A stretch of DNA of 64,000 nt from the NCBI GenBank assembly GCA_033584155.1, contig CP138355.1, forward strand, positions 3,047,826 through 3,111,825. The letters run 5' to 3'. Origin of the DNA: Candidatus Electrothrix scaldis. GTDB taxonomy: Bacteria; Desulfobacterota; Desulfobulbia; Desulfobulbales; Desulfobulbaceae. This document shows positions 44,809 to 54,322 of the stretch, one piece after another. The position numbers and the translations under genes were made by a program. The first letter of the stretch is position 1. Each line of letters starts with the position of its first letter. Under the pieces are notes generated by a model that saw nothing but the letters and a program-made list of their open reading frames with translations, did no database searches and was not told where the DNA came from.

Positions 44809-44853
44809 AAAAGCAAAAATCAACCGTTTGTCATAAAGAAATACAATTCGTTC

Positions 44854-45864
44854 TTACTCAAAAGGCTTGGGCTGCGGGGTTTTTTCGTTTGAAGGCGGTA
44901 AAATCGGCAGCGTGAATGACGGCTGCTCACCCGTCAGGCTTTTCAGAAAGGCCACGATCTGTGCATTCTGCTTATCAGTAAATTTTGCACCAAGCTGTAG
45001 GCGACCCATAATATCAACAGCCTCAGTCAGGGTCTCAGCCTCACCATCATGGAAATACGGATAGGTCATTTCCACGTTTCGCAGAGTCGGCACCTTGAAA
45101 GCAAAACGATCTTCATCCTTGCCAGTCACAGCCTTTCGACCTTCAGCCGGACTTTTGGACTTGTATTCTTCCACTACGCCCATTTTCTGGAAGGAGGATC
45201 CACCCATTGCCACGCCGTAATGACAGGAAATACATCCAGAATCCTTAAACAACTTGTAGCCTGCCTGTTCATCAGCAGTCAGGGCATCTTTATCGCCCAG
45301 TAGCCATTGGTCAAAGCGAGAGTTCGGGGTCACTAAGGTTTTTTCAAACTCAGCAATGGCATCAGTGGCCCGATCAATATTAATTGCATCATCACCAAAA
45401 ACTTGCTTGAATTCGGTAATATATCCTGGAATAGACGCCAAGACATCTTCAGCCATCTCATGGGTAAATGCCATCTCGCCGGGATTGGCGATGGGCCCCC
45501 CGGCCTGATCTTTCAACGTTTCTGCCCGACCATCCCAGAACTGAACAAAATTCAGGCTGGAGTTTAGTACAGTAGGAGCGTTAATCGGACCTTTCTGCCA
45601 GTTATGACCAATAGAGGTTTTCAGGTTGTCTGACCCACCCATGCTTAAGTTATGGCAGGAATTACAAGAGATAAAACCTGACTTGGAAAGGCGAGGATCA
45701 AAAAAAAGTTTTTTGCCGAGCTCGGCCTTGGCCAAATTAATTTCCTTTACTGGCGGAATAGGCTGCACCGGTTCTTCTTCCGCTGCACCTGCTGCACCTG
45801 CTGCACCTGCTGCACCCAGAATAGCCATGCAAAGAAATGACATCACGCCTGATTTGACCTTCAT
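44854..45864 (-). CDS. Di-haem cytochrome c peroxidase, paralogue
   Basis: A 336-residue protein closely similar along its whole length to the neighbouring peroxidase: CNSCH and CISCH haem sites, FVQFWDGRAETLKDQAGGPI and YPYFHDGEAETL. The signal peptide is unusual: its end is lengthened by tandem Gly-Ala-Ala triplets (AAGAAGAAGAAEEE). AGGAGG lies 6 nt before ATG 45864. The pair arose by duplication; the sequences have diverged enough that separate regulation or substrates are plausible. Confidence 0.95.
   Translation of the reverse strand: MKVKSGVMSFLCMAILGAAGAAGAAGAAEEEPVQPIPPVKEINLAKAELGKKLFFDPRLSKSGFISCNSCHNLSMGGSDNLKTSIGHNWQKGPINAPTVLNSSLNFVQFWDGRAETLKDQAGGPIANPGEMAFTHEMAEDVLASIPGYITEFKQVFGDDAINIDRATDAIAEFEKTLVTPNSRFDQWLLGDKDALTADEQAGYKLFKDSGCISCHYGVAMGGSSFQKMGVVEEYKSKSPAEGRKAVTGKDEDRFAFKVPTLRNVEMTYPYFHDGEAETLTEAVDIMGRLQLGAKFTDKQNAQIVAFLKSLTGEQPSFTLPILPPSNEKTPQPKPFE
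45782..45817. repeat. Four 9-bp tandem repeats in the peroxidase signal region
   Basis: GCTGCACCT occurs three times (45782-45808) plus a fourth unit ending CCC (45809-45817). On the coding strand it encodes repeated Gly-Ala-Ala right at the signal peptidase region. Copy number can change by slippage in steps of three residues without breaking the frame. Confidence 0.85.
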
Positions 45865-46112
45865 ATTGTTCCTCCTGTTTTTTTTATTAGATTATTGAAG
45901 CATAAAATAATATTGTTTGTTTTTCTCGTAATTCTATATGAGAGGAAGAAACAAGTCAAACAAGAAGGGAGAAAAGGAAAACGAAAATCACAGAAGATAT
46001 GCAGCAAGAAACAAGCAGCCCTTTACAAAAATTTGCTGAACTGAGCTCAGTATAAAAGAGAGAGGTAAGCTGCTTGCCGTTCGTAACAATGAAATATACT
46101 GGTGAGAACCCC

Positions 46113-46406
46113 TTAAAGTTCCTCAAGCTCTGGAGGTAAATCTGTTTTTTTCGCCGTATTACATTTCTTGCAACAGGGAACTAAATTGCCCTTAGTCGAG
46201 CGACCGCCCCTGGACAGGGGTATAACATGGTCCATCGTCAGTTCGTTGACAGGAAATTTCTGCTGGCAGTAATGACAAATCCCTTCAGCGGTCTTCTGCT
46301 GCCACCAGCGAGTTTTGCGTAACTCCCTGGCTTTTTTTCTTTCTGCTCGGATGGTTGATTCATCAACTCCGAAACCATAAGCAAAATCTTCATTCATCAT
46401 CGACAA
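46113..46406 (-). CDS. Small HNH endonuclease
   Basis: A 97-residue HNH protein. Zinc knuckle CHYCQQ (about 44-49), the catalytic DHVIPLSRGG with its His pair region, the Asn in KGNLVPCC, and the second CCKKCN knuckle form the full HNH module. The N-terminal half is basic and helical. Its start overlaps the end of folC by up to 17 nt; Met3 or Met4 (46400, 46397) are alternatives. Such lone HNH genes are of unknown role, and sit in an operon here only by overlap. Confidence 0.88.
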   Translation of the reverse strand: MSMMNEDFAYGFGVDESTIRAERKKARELRKTRWWQQKTAEGICHYCQQKFPVNELTMDHVIPLSRGGRSTKGNLVPCCKKCNTAKKTDLPPELEEL

Positions 46407-47712
46407 GTCCTCCTAACAACAGCTGTCGAGCTATTCCAACAAGATATAGTGAACCGGCGATACAGATCAAATCCTGACCACTTGCCAGGACCCGAGCCTG
46501 TTGCAAAGCCGCAGGCACAGCTTCCGTGCAAATCACCTTTTGGTGCATAGCACTTGATACGCATCCTTTAAGCTGACTTGTCCGGGCCGAACGTTCCGAC
46601 TCTGGCCGGGTAAAAATAATAATATCGGCAAGGGGAGAGATCTCGCTGAGCGTGACACGTAAATCTTTATCACTCATCGCTCCCCAAACCAAAATAAGAC
46701 GATTGCGGGAAAAATCGCGCAGGGCATGCTTCAGCGCTTTAACACCAGCAGGGTTATGGGCCCCATCAAGAAGAAAATTCCAACCTTCATCTTTTTTATC
46801 GATTTTTTTCCCTTCCTTATTCAGGCGAAAAAATTCTAAACGCCCTGGCCAAAAGGTTTCTTGCAGTCCCGTGCGAAGCTGTCCCTCTGTGACGCCCCAT
46901 CCCTGTTGACGGAGAAGCTGAATCGCAGCAAGGGCCAAAGAAGAATTAGCAATCTGATAATTACCGCGTAGAGACATGGGAAGATCCACCAGAGCCTCAC
47001 CGTCCAACCCGTTATATTGCCATTTTTTTTTACTCTCTTGGCTAAAAGAGCCATTAAATTCCCTGCCAAAAAGAAAGAGCTGCGCCTTGCGTTCATCGCA
47101 GGTTTGACGAATAATCTTTCCCGAATCATCATCTGCAACGCCAGACACAACGGGAATGCCTTCTTTAATAATCCCTGCCTTTTCAGTAGAAACTTCTGCC
47201 AAGGTGTTTCCCAGGTACTGCTCGTGATCCATGCTCACATTGGTAACCAGAGAAAGAAGAGGCGTCACCACATTAGTAGCATCTAAACGGCCCCCCATCC
47301 CCACTTCCAAAATAGCGCAATCGACTTTTTGCTCTGCAAACCAAAGCAAGGCCAAAGTGGTGGTGCATTCAAAATAGGTAATTTGCTGTCCATCAAGCGC
47401 ACCATGAATTTTTGTAATCAGACGGGCAAAATCATCTTTCCCAATATAATGCTTACCAATTCGAAATCGTTCCCGTACCGAGCTGAGATGAGGTGATGTA
47501 TAAAACCCTGTCTTGTAACCAGCAGCTGTAAGAATTGAGCAAAGCGTTGCACCTACCGAGCCCTTGCCGTTAGTGCCACCGATATGGATACATTGCAAAT
47601 CGCGGTGCGGATTGCCCAATCGCTCTAAAAATTGATTCATGGAATCCAGGCCCAGCTTGATCTTAAAAAACTGGAGTTGGTCCAGGAATTCCCACGCCTC
47701 TTGGTAATTCAT
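46390..47712 (-). CDS. folC: Dihydrofolate/folylpolyglutamate synthase FolC
   Basis: A 440-residue Mur-ligase-family enzyme that adds glutamate to dihydropteroate and folates. HIGGTNGKGSVGATL (about 42-56) is the P-loop, with YTSPHLSSVRERFRI, EVGMGGRLDATN (catalytic region) and LLDGAHNPAG at the start of the C-terminal domain. The length is usual. It has only a weak ribosome-binding site. HNH follows with overlap. No accD gene is adjacent, unlike the common order. Confidence 0.95.
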   Translation of the reverse strand: MNYQEAWEFLDQLQFFKIKLGLDSMNQFLERLGNPHRDLQCIHIGGTNGKGSVGATLCSILTAAGYKTGFYTSPHLSSVRERFRIGKHYIGKDDFARLITKIHGALDGQQITYFECTTTLALLWFAEQKVDCAILEVGMGGRLDATNVVTPLLSLVTNVSMDHEQYLGNTLAEVSTEKAGIIKEGIPVVSGVADDDSGKIIRQTCDERKAQLFLFGREFNGSFSQESKKKWQYNGLDGEALVDLPMSLRGNYQIANSSLALAAIQLLRQQGWGVTEGQLRTGLQETFWPGRLEFFRLNKEGKKIDKKDEGWNFLLDGAHNPAGVKALKHALRDFSRNRLILVWGAMSDKDLRVTLSEISPLADIIIFTRPESERSARTSQLKGCVSSAMHQKVICTEAVPAALQQARVLASGQDLICIAGSLYLVGIARQLLLGGLVDDE

Positions 47713-48266
47713 ACCTATATTAAACCGGTTATGCGTTTTTTGGGTTTATTCATATATCTCAGCAGGCACGAATATAATATGTCCATAAAAAATTGCCAAC
47801 AGGGAACACGGATATTGACGGGAGCATTCCCAAAAATCAGGTAAAAAGATGGAATACCATCGGGGGTTGTCTGTTTAACTTTACGACGATTTACAGTTAT
47901 CATCATCAAAATGTTTTTTTAGAATAATGATCAAACCGCCCCGTTTGGGCTGATTTGGGTTGTTTATCTGAGTATATTTTTTTATATTTCTCTGAACTGA
48001 TTTGAACTTTTCACCTGAGTGTTTAATCACTTGATATTATATGTTATAGATACCCATAAAGGCAAATAGTTCAAGGAGATGGAACAGGGATTAAACGCAG
48101 CTTATGGTCCTAAAGAGGGCGCGTTGATTACGTTGAAATAGCGTAAAGAGCTGTACACCGAGCCAGGAATTGACTCGGTCGATTATCGATAGGCAGAATG
48201 GTTGTCCCGGGCATCTTTGTTTGATGTCCGGGACTTGTTGTTCTGGGAGGCTGAAGAACTCTCCCC
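47713..48266. other. Long intergenic region with hairpins, no gene seen
   Basis: About 550 bases between folC and the glutamate synthase unit, both on the minus strand. I see no coding-like frame. The AT-rich part near 47880-48050 should hold the folC promoter on the minus strand. Two hairpins lie toward the synthase end: CCGAG/CTCGG at about 48159-48179 and the strong GTCCCGGGCATC/GATGTCCGGGAC at 48204-48234. Confidence 0.5.
48204..48234. terminator. 12-bp stem-loop downstream of the glutamate synthase genes
   Basis: GTCCCGGGCATC (48204-48215) pairs with GATGTCCGGGAC (48223-48234) with one mismatch (G/T) and a 7-nt loop. It lies about 35 bases past the stop of the minus-strand synthase gene, so it is probably its terminator, although the following minus-strand bases have only a modest T content. 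Confidence 0.55.
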
Positions 48267-50624
48267 TTAGTACGGACGCATAGTCCAAATACCACAGGGG
48301 CAGGTGTCTGCACAGAATCCACAAGCAATACACTTGCTGTCATCAGACACATACTCAAAGCTTACCCCATCGGGATCAGCAGCCACTGCCTCACGGCGGG
48401 AGATGGCATGCGTCGGACAGATGGTCTCACAGAGATGACAGTCTCGGCAGGAGCCGCAACTTAAACAGCGGGCTGCCTGCTGATTCTCGGTATCACCCTT
48501 TTCATCAGCCGGATCATAATGAGCAATGGTCAGGGCTTCGTACTGAATCAGCTTCTGGGCAAAGGGCTTCCACTCTGTTTCAGCCAGAACTGAGGCTAAA
48601 TATTCTGCTGTCCGCTTGGCTGCACCTAAGGCATTGGTCGCCAAACCAGGGCGCTCCACATCACCGACCGCCAGAATCTTCTCATCTGTGGTCCGACCCG
48701 CATCATCGGTCTTGATCCAGGAACCACCAGCAATATTGACCACCTCGACGCTTTCCGGCAGGAAAGGCAAGCTCGGCACATCGCCAATGGAAATAATCAC
48801 GGTCTGTGCAGGAATCAGCTCATCCTTATCTGTGACTAATCCTTCCTCCGTGACTTCCTTGGTCATCACAGGCCATTTAAAGGTAGCCCCCAAGGCCTCA
48901 GCCGCATCACGCTCCTTACCAAAGGCCAATGGTTTCTGAATGTCCACCAAAGTGACCTCTTCTGCTCCAAGGCGATAGCACTCAGCAGCAACATCGCATC
49001 CCACGTTACCAGCACCAATGATGACCACTTGCTTGCCGGTCTCCATTGGAGAGTCGCTCTTGGCTGCCTTTAGATAATCCAGGGCAGGGATGACTCGCTC
49101 ATGCCCAGAAAAAGGGATAATCTTCGGCTGGTGCGTGCCAACAGAGACGATAACATAGTCGAATTCCTCTTTCAGCTCTTCCATCTTTTCCTTGGTCATT
49201 TCCACGCCAAGGTTGACGGTGATAAGCTCGTTTTTGAGGAAGCGCTCAACCTCCATCTGCCAAACTGCCTTGGTCAGACGTTCCCAAGGGATGGTCTGAG
49301 CCAGCTTTCCGCCCAGCTCATCACTTTTTTCAAAAATATGCGCCTCAATCCCTGCTAAGGCCAGATGCCAAGCAGCACCCATACCACCAGGGCCACCACC
49401 GATAATAGCTACTTTATGACCAGTGGCAGGTTTGCACTTGGGAGGATCTACATTATGCACAGCCTGGCCAAGAACGGCTACATCAATGGAGTAATCCACT
49501 TTTTTGCGTGAGCAGTTCTGGATGCAGAGGTTCGGACAAATCGTTCCGCAAACAGAGGCCGGGAAAGGGGTATAGCGAAGCAGCATCTCATAGGCTTCGT
49601 CGTTTCTTCCCTCACGAATCATCCTCAGCCGATCAATGGTCGGGATGTGCATAGGGCAGTAATAGGTGCAGGGCGCTGCTGAATCACGATTAACCCAGTA
49701 GGGTCTGCGGCGTCGCATCTCGCCGGTCTCGACAACACCGACCAGGGAACGGTCCAGTCCTGGTGCCAGATCACGAAGAGGATCTCCACCGCCAAAACCA
49801 TTATTCCAAATACGAGCAGAGAACTCAGACATGGACATTGGGCCAGAGAACATCAGTGCGCGTTCCTGAGCTGTAACAGCACTGAGGAGATTCCACTCCT
49901 CACGGTTACTTAGGGTCTCCAGCAACTCAGGGCGTCCAATAGACTCCAAATATTCCGGCAACCGCTCAACAAGCCATTGCCATTCCTCATCTGTAGGGCT
50001 GGTCAATTTTGCATTCCTTCGTGAGTAACTCTCATCGATATTACCACGAAAATAGACCTGTCCACCAACCATACCAACGCAAGGACGATAGCCCAGAACG
50101 TTGTCTGGATTTTTAGGCTCATGACCACAGATGACCGCAATACCACCGCAGTTGAACTCGGCAAAGGTATCACCTACAGAACCGAGTACCCACATCTCTG
50201 GTCTCTCGTATTCCGGGTTCCACTTGGTCATGGTCAGACCACGGGCACCGATGGAACCACCGATCATCACCCGGCCACCGGCCATCGCATTACAGACACC
50301 GTTGGTGGCATCGCCTTTTACGATAACGTCTGCCCCGATGTTGAGGTAGCCCACATCGTCAGAAGCAGAGCCTTCGCAGATGATAGTGGAACCAGGCATA
50401 CCCATACAGCCCACGCGCTGGCCAGCTGGTCCTGTAATACGGATGGTCAGAGGACGCTCTACATTACCGAGTCGCAGGCCAATATTATGTTGACCAAAAG
50501 ACTCCAGAATCAATTCGTCGGCATCTGCTGCTGCACCACGTACCTCTTCTTCGAATATCTTGGACGTCAGGCGCCGACCATTGGCGTCTTTGCCGCTAAC
50601 TTTTATTACTTTTCGCTCACTCAT
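48267..50624 (-). CDS. Glutamate synthase subunit: GXGXG domain fused to GltD-like oxidoreductase and ferredoxin
   Basis: A 785-residue fusion. Residues 1-240 are the GXGXG beta-helix domain of GltB (VGCMGMPGSTIICEGSASDD, NAMAGGRVMIGGSIGARG). About 300-720 is the GltD-type module: Fe-S binding N-terminus (CTYYCPMHIPTID, CGTICPNLCIQNCSR), an FAD fold (VAIIGGGPGGMGAAWHLAL) and an NAD(P)H fold (VVIIGAGNVGCDVAAECYR). The C-terminus has two [4Fe-4S] ferredoxin motifs (CRDCHLCETICP; CIACGFCADTCP). It is the electron-input subunit of a split, archaeal-type glutamate synthase, with the FMN and amidotransferase subunits encoded upstream. Confidence 0.92.
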   Translation of the reverse strand: MSERKVIKVSGKDANGRRLTSKIFEEEVRGAAADADELILESFGQHNIGLRLGNVERPLTIRITGPAGQRVGCMGMPGSTIICEGSASDDVGYLNIGADVIVKGDATNGVCNAMAGGRVMIGGSIGARGLTMTKWNPEYERPEMWVLGSVGDTFAEFNCGGIAVICGHEPKNPDNVLGYRPCVGMVGGQVYFRGNIDESYSRRNAKLTSPTDEEWQWLVERLPEYLESIGRPELLETLSNREEWNLLSAVTAQERALMFSGPMSMSEFSARIWNNGFGGGDPLRDLAPGLDRSLVGVVETGEMRRRRPYWVNRDSAAPCTYYCPMHIPTIDRLRMIREGRNDEAYEMLLRYTPFPASVCGTICPNLCIQNCSRKKVDYSIDVAVLGQAVHNVDPPKCKPATGHKVAIIGGGPGGMGAAWHLALAGIEAHIFEKSDELGGKLAQTIPWERLTKAVWQMEVERFLKNELITVNLGVEMTKEKMEELKEEFDYVIVSVGTHQPKIIPFSGHERVIPALDYLKAAKSDSPMETGKQVVIIGAGNVGCDVAAECYRLGAEEVTLVDIQKPLAFGKERDAAEALGATFKWPVMTKEVTEEGLVTDKDELIPAQTVIISIGDVPSLPFLPESVEVVNIAGGSWIKTDDAGRTTDEKILAVGDVERPGLATNALGAAKRTAEYLASVLAETEWKPFAQKLIQYEALTIAHYDPADEKGDTENQQAARCLSCGSCRDCHLCETICPTHAISRREAVAADPDGVSFEYVSDDSKCIACGFCADTCPCGIWTMRPY

Positions 50625-50720
50625 AGGTATTGAATCAGTGATTATGGGCAGCCTGCCCGTCTTTCTGTTATTCTTTCATTATATTGATAATTTTTTCATC
50701 CAAGCAGGAACGAAGAAAAA

Positions 50721-50747
50721 TATAGCACGCTCTATGAGCGTGCTATA
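50721..50747 (-). terminator. Intra-operon rho-independent terminator or attenuator
   Basis: TATAGCACGCTC (50721-50732) pairs perfectly with GAGCGTGCTATA (50736-50747), a 12-bp stem with a 3-nt loop; on the minus strand TTTTTCTTC follows. It lies between the FMN subunit gene and the GltD-fusion gene, so it may lower expression of the latter. A second possible stem (CCCCCTGT with ACAGGGGG) lies at about 50828-50861, just after the FMN subunit stop. Confidence 0.75.
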
Positions 50748-50879
50748 AAAACTGGAGGACAGCACGTAGACCTATCACGTCTGATAAAGAAAAAGCTGTC
50801 CATCTGCTTTAATGAAAAATTACAGTTCCCCCTGTTTCTTTTAGAGACGAGAAGACAGGGGGAGTAGTAGCACAGCTGT

Positions 50880-52520
50880 TTAACAGGCGTACTTGATGCC
50901 TAAACGATCTGCCACATCCTTATCATCAATGGTCAGCGCATCAGACATACCAATAGGCAAGCTCTGAGAACGTCCCAGCGGAGCCATGATTTTCTTCATC
51001 TCAGTCTTGATGGAAGAGAAGGTATCAGCAACTCTCTGCGCCACATCATCCGGGTCCAGACGACGATACAGCTTCTCGTTCTGGCTGGTAATACCTTTCG
51101 GACAAATACCCACGTTACAAACATTACAGCGTCCCAGTTCATTACCGAGACAGCCTGCACAGGCCTGCATGATGTATTTACCGATGTGGACACCAGAGGC
51201 TCCGAGCATAATCAGGGCCATACCGTTCTGGGTTACATTACCGTTCTTACCCACACCACCAGCTGCAAAGATGGGGATCTCGTTCTGGCGTCCCTGAGCT
51301 ACCAGATCCTGGTAACACTCACGGACGTTAGAGGCAATGGGATATCCGGTTGCGTCCATAGAAACATTGTAAGCTGCACCGGTTCCACCATCAATACCGT
51401 CGATCAGCATACCACTGGCATAGGGGTTACGAACCAGGTTGTTCAGTACAGACTTCGCAGAAGTAGAACCGGAAATCTTCGGATACACCGGTACCCGAAA
51501 ATTAAAGGCCATAGACATGGTCTGGATCATCTTCATAACACTCTCCTCAATGGAGTAGAGTGTCTGATGAACCGGCGGTGAAGGCAGATCAACGCCTTCC
51601 GGTACACCACGCAGACGAGCGATGAGCTTGGAGACCTTGAACCACATCAGCAGCCCACCGTCACCAGGCTTGGCGCCCTGACCGTACTTGATCTCAATCG
51701 CTGCCGGATCACATTGCATTTCTGGAATAGCGCGGATGATCTCATCCCAACCAAAATAACCAGAAGCGATCTGAAGAATGATGTACTTGAGGAAGGGGCT
51801 CTTGAGTACCCACGGCGGACAACCACCCTCACCAGTGGCCATAACCACAGGAATTCCCAGGACCTCATTACAATACGCCACACCCTGGAGCAATCCCAGC
51901 CACATATTGGGGGACAGACCACCAAAGGACATGGAGCCGATCACAAAGGGGAAGATCTCACGGGTTGGTGGAATCCACTCTCCAGCTGCTTGCCGACGAA
52001 TATATTCTTCCGGCGGCAGTACCCGACCAAGAATAGTATTGGCGTTGAATTCATGTCGTCCTGCATCCAGGGCAGGATCGGTCAGCATGGAAATTCGACC
52101 GAAAGAGAGGCGATCCAACACGGTCCGACCAGAAAGGTTACGGCGTCCACCGCGCTTCCAGGAATCCCCCTTCTGATCCATATGAAATTTGGAGCGATGC
52201 TCATTGGGGTTCGGCACCGGACCTATGGCCTCGTTGGGACAGACAGAGGAACACATACCGCAGCCAATACACATCTTATCGACTTCGGTATTTTGGCGAA
52301 TGCCGACAAAATGGCGGTATTCGTTGCCGCGTTTCTTTTTCAGGATATCCAGTTTGGGCACCCTCTGCCGACGGTAGGTCAGGTAGATAGCCTGCTTAGG
52401 GCAAACCGCAGTACACTGCCCGCACAGGGTACAGCGATCCTCACGGTGCTCTATGATCCAGGGCAGGTCGCTATAAGTTAAGCTGCTTGGCTGAGTGTAA
52501 ACTGATCGAACTGAGACCAT
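50880..52520 (-). CDS. Glutamate synthase FMN-binding (large central) subunit with N-terminal ferredoxin
   Basis: A 546-residue protein. Two ferredoxin-type motifs at the N-terminus (CTLCGQCTAVCPKQ, about 30-44; CIGCGMCSSVCPNE, about 83-97) precede the GltB2 FMN barrel: SFGGLSPNMW, GTGEGGCP-like ATGEGGCPPWV, IEIKYGQGAKPGDGGLL, DGIDGGTGAAYN, and the Fe-S cysteines CAGCLGNELGRCNVCNVGICP. This is the archaeal-type subunit. The start overlaps the end of the amidotransferase gene by 43 nt; a downstream start is possible. Confidence 0.93.
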   Translation of the reverse strand: MVSVRSVYTQPSSLTYSDLPWIIEHREDRCTLCGQCTAVCPKQAIYLTYRRQRVPKLDILKKKRGNEYRHFVGIRQNTEVDKMCIGCGMCSSVCPNEAIGPVPNPNEHRSKFHMDQKGDSWKRGGRRNLSGRTVLDRLSFGRISMLTDPALDAGRHEFNANTILGRVLPPEEYIRRQAAGEWIPPTREIFPFVIGSMSFGGLSPNMWLGLLQGVAYCNEVLGIPVVMATGEGGCPPWVLKSPFLKYIILQIASGYFGWDEIIRAIPEMQCDPAAIEIKYGQGAKPGDGGLLMWFKVSKLIARLRGVPEGVDLPSPPVHQTLYSIEESVMKMIQTMSMAFNFRVPVYPKISGSTSAKSVLNNLVRNPYASGMLIDGIDGGTGAAYNVSMDATGYPIASNVRECYQDLVAQGRQNEIPIFAAGGVGKNGNVTQNGMALIMLGASGVHIGKYIMQACAGCLGNELGRCNVCNVGICPKGITSQNEKLYRRLDPDDVAQRVADTFSSIKTEMKKIMAPLGRSQSLPIGMSDALTIDDKDVADRLGIKYAC

Positions 52521-53614
52521 ATCTGAAGTTCCTTTCGTTCTGGTGGAATAATTACTGTATGTTCACGCATGGGCTGAAAATCAAGAGCAGGGTCGCGGTC
52601 CGGCACAAGGGCCTCAACACCGCACATCTCTGAGGCTATGGCCCAGGCACCGGGACGTCCGCCAACAGTGGCTGGGCGCATCTTTTTCTGATCCATCACC
52701 AGCATACAGGTTTCATCTGGCAGGGTTCCGATAATGGCGTTGGGGCCATCAATAATCAGGCGGCGACAAGCAGTACGCAGGCCTTTGAGGAAGTCTCCCT
52801 GGGGATGAGCATTCAACTCTTCTGTCTTCAGCGGGGTAATAACATGTTTGTATGCAGCCAAGGGCAGGTTGAGCCGTTTGGTCACGTAGTGAAGAATATG
52901 GGCAAAGACCTCAGAGTCAGACTGGTAGCCCATGTAGCCGGGAATTTTCTTTCCTTCTAACCATTCTTTGATGGGAACAAAGGCGGTGTTCTCGCCATTG
53001 GTCATAGTGGCGATGCCTTGGATAAAGAAGGGATGGCAGGCATAAAGATTAATACCGTAGTTGGTATTCTGCCGTCCCTGAGCCATAACTACTCTGGCCT
53101 TGATTCGCTCGTCGTTCAATCCCAGGCCATCACCTACCTGAAGGGGCCAACCCACTTCTTTAATGGTCACAACATCAGACCAAAAAGAGAAGATGGTTAA
53201 ATCGTTCCCATGCTCTTCTCCATTTTTACGAAGAAAAAGCCGGGTCTGCATCAGTCGATCTTCCAGTTCTTTTTCTGTGAGGCCTTCTGGCTTTTTGTAC
53301 ACCCGAACAATATACTGATAACGATCAGAGGTATCGATCTGGCTGGAATCAACCTTAAAACGGTGATCATAGTCCTGTTCAAAGCCCCGTTCCTCCATAA
53401 GTCGCTGGAGGCGTTTAAACGCGGCCTCTGTATGAGCAATACCAGACAGGATAATCTGCTCATCTTTTTTATATTTATAATCCTCGAAACTGACACCACG
53501 CAGCAACAGTCCGAGACCGCTACCATCATATCCCTCCTGCATGGCCTCCATGCCGGTCAGCACCTCATAGGGTGAGAAGGGTATATCTGCGGTTTTCAGG
53601 GCTAATCGACACAT
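52478..53614 (-). CDS. Glutamate synthase class II glutamine amidotransferase subunit
   Basis: A protein of about 378 residues. The start is fixed by biology: class II amidotransferases expose Cys after Met removal, and ATG 53614 gives MCRLALKTADIPFSPYEV, with GGGAG 7 nt upstream. Open frame further upstream is ignored. NTNYGINLYACHPFFI and YMGYQSDSEVFAHIL are conserved amidotransferase segments. It hydrolyses glutamine and passes ammonia to the FMN subunit encoded next. The tail overlaps that gene by 43 nt, so they are coupled. Confidence 0.92.
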   Translation of the reverse strand: MCRLALKTADIPFSPYEVLTGMEAMQEGYDGSGLGLLLRGVSFEDYKYKKDEQIILSGIAHTEAAFKRLQRLMEERGFEQDYDHRFKVDSSQIDTSDRYQYIVRVYKKPEGLTEKELEDRLMQTRLFLRKNGEEHGNDLTIFSFWSDVVTIKEVGWPLQVGDGLGLNDERIKARVVMAQGRQNTNYGINLYACHPFFIQGIATMTNGENTAFVPIKEWLEGKKIPGYMGYQSDSEVFAHILHYVTKRLNLPLAAYKHVITPLKTEELNAHPQGDFLKGLRTACRRLIIDGPNAIIGTLPDETCMLVMDQKKMRPATVGGRPGAWAIASEMCGVEALVPDRDPALDFQPMREHTVIIPPERKELQIWSQFDQFTLSQAA

Positions 53615-53902
53615 AAAATGACTCCCGGAAATTCTCTCATGCTCTTTTCTTTCAATAGGAAAATGCACCGCATCTCTTGGTAAAATTTTCGTTAATTTTA
53701 CCATCGGTGCAAAAAAATACTTGACAATACAAAAAAAGCTACATTCTGTCAAACAGAAAGCGCGTCGTGCAAAAGTGAAAGCTTTTCAGAGGCTATTGCA
53801 CATTCTCTTGACCTCTATGTATATCCTCAGAAAATTTTCCCCAACCGTTCTTCAATTTTTTTCAAGCAAAGGAAGAGAATTCGATGGAAATGAAAAAGGG
53901 CA

Positions 53903-54322
53903 TCAGCATATCAATTTTTCTTCCTGCTCTAGCAATTTTTTGAAAATATCACAGAACTCTTCCCAGCTGATTTCCTGATTAAGGCCAGGGCAGGAATCCC
54001 GGATGGTACGAAAATTGTCCTTATCATGCAGCATGCTGGGATGCAGAGGCCACTGACCACAGCGCCAAGGGCGTCCTTGATGCACCGTACAGCCAGCATT
54101 TTTTTGATAAAAGATGCAGTGATGGTCTACAATTTTCATTTGTACTACTTTGCCGGTAATTCGCCAGTATTTTTCTTCGACTTCCTGTCGTGTCAGACCT
54201 AATTCAGCGATCATTCGCTCTTGATCGTCTTGATCCAGAGAAACTGTGGTTTCCCCCTGGCAGCAATAACCGCAGCGGGTGCAGTTAAAGATGTCAGAGA
54301 GGGAAGGAGATTGTTTATCCAT
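53903..54322 (-). CDS. YkgJ-type cysteine-cluster protein
   Basis: A 139-residue protein with the CxxCxxCC-type cluster FNCTRCGYCCQG (about 12-23), then C-rich HHCIFYQKNAGCTVHQGRPWRCGQWP and a late CPGL. This is the YkgJ/CxxCxxCC family, thought to bind zinc or an iron-sulfur cluster; the function is not established. It starts 24 bases from a plain AT-rich stretch without clear Shine-Dalgarno. It is a single gene between glutamate synthase and the PEBP-like gene. Confidence 0.88.
   Translation of the reverse strand: MDKQSPSLSDIFNCTRCGYCCQGETTVSLDQDDQERMIAELGLTRQEVEEKYWRITGKVVQMKIVDHHCIFYQKNAGCTVHQGRPWRCGQWPLHPSMLHDKDNFRTIRDSCPGLNQEISWEEFCDIFKKLLEQEEKLIC

Noticed and set aside
45782-45817. 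CRISPR-like or minisatellite array
   Set aside because: Units are 9 bp with no spacers and lie in a coding frame; they are simple tandem repeats.
47713-48266. Possible coding frames in the folC/glutamate synthase gap
   Set aside because: The frames overlap hairpins, give low-complexity products and have no ribosome-binding site; one at 48081 has its Shine-Dalgarno directly against the ATG.
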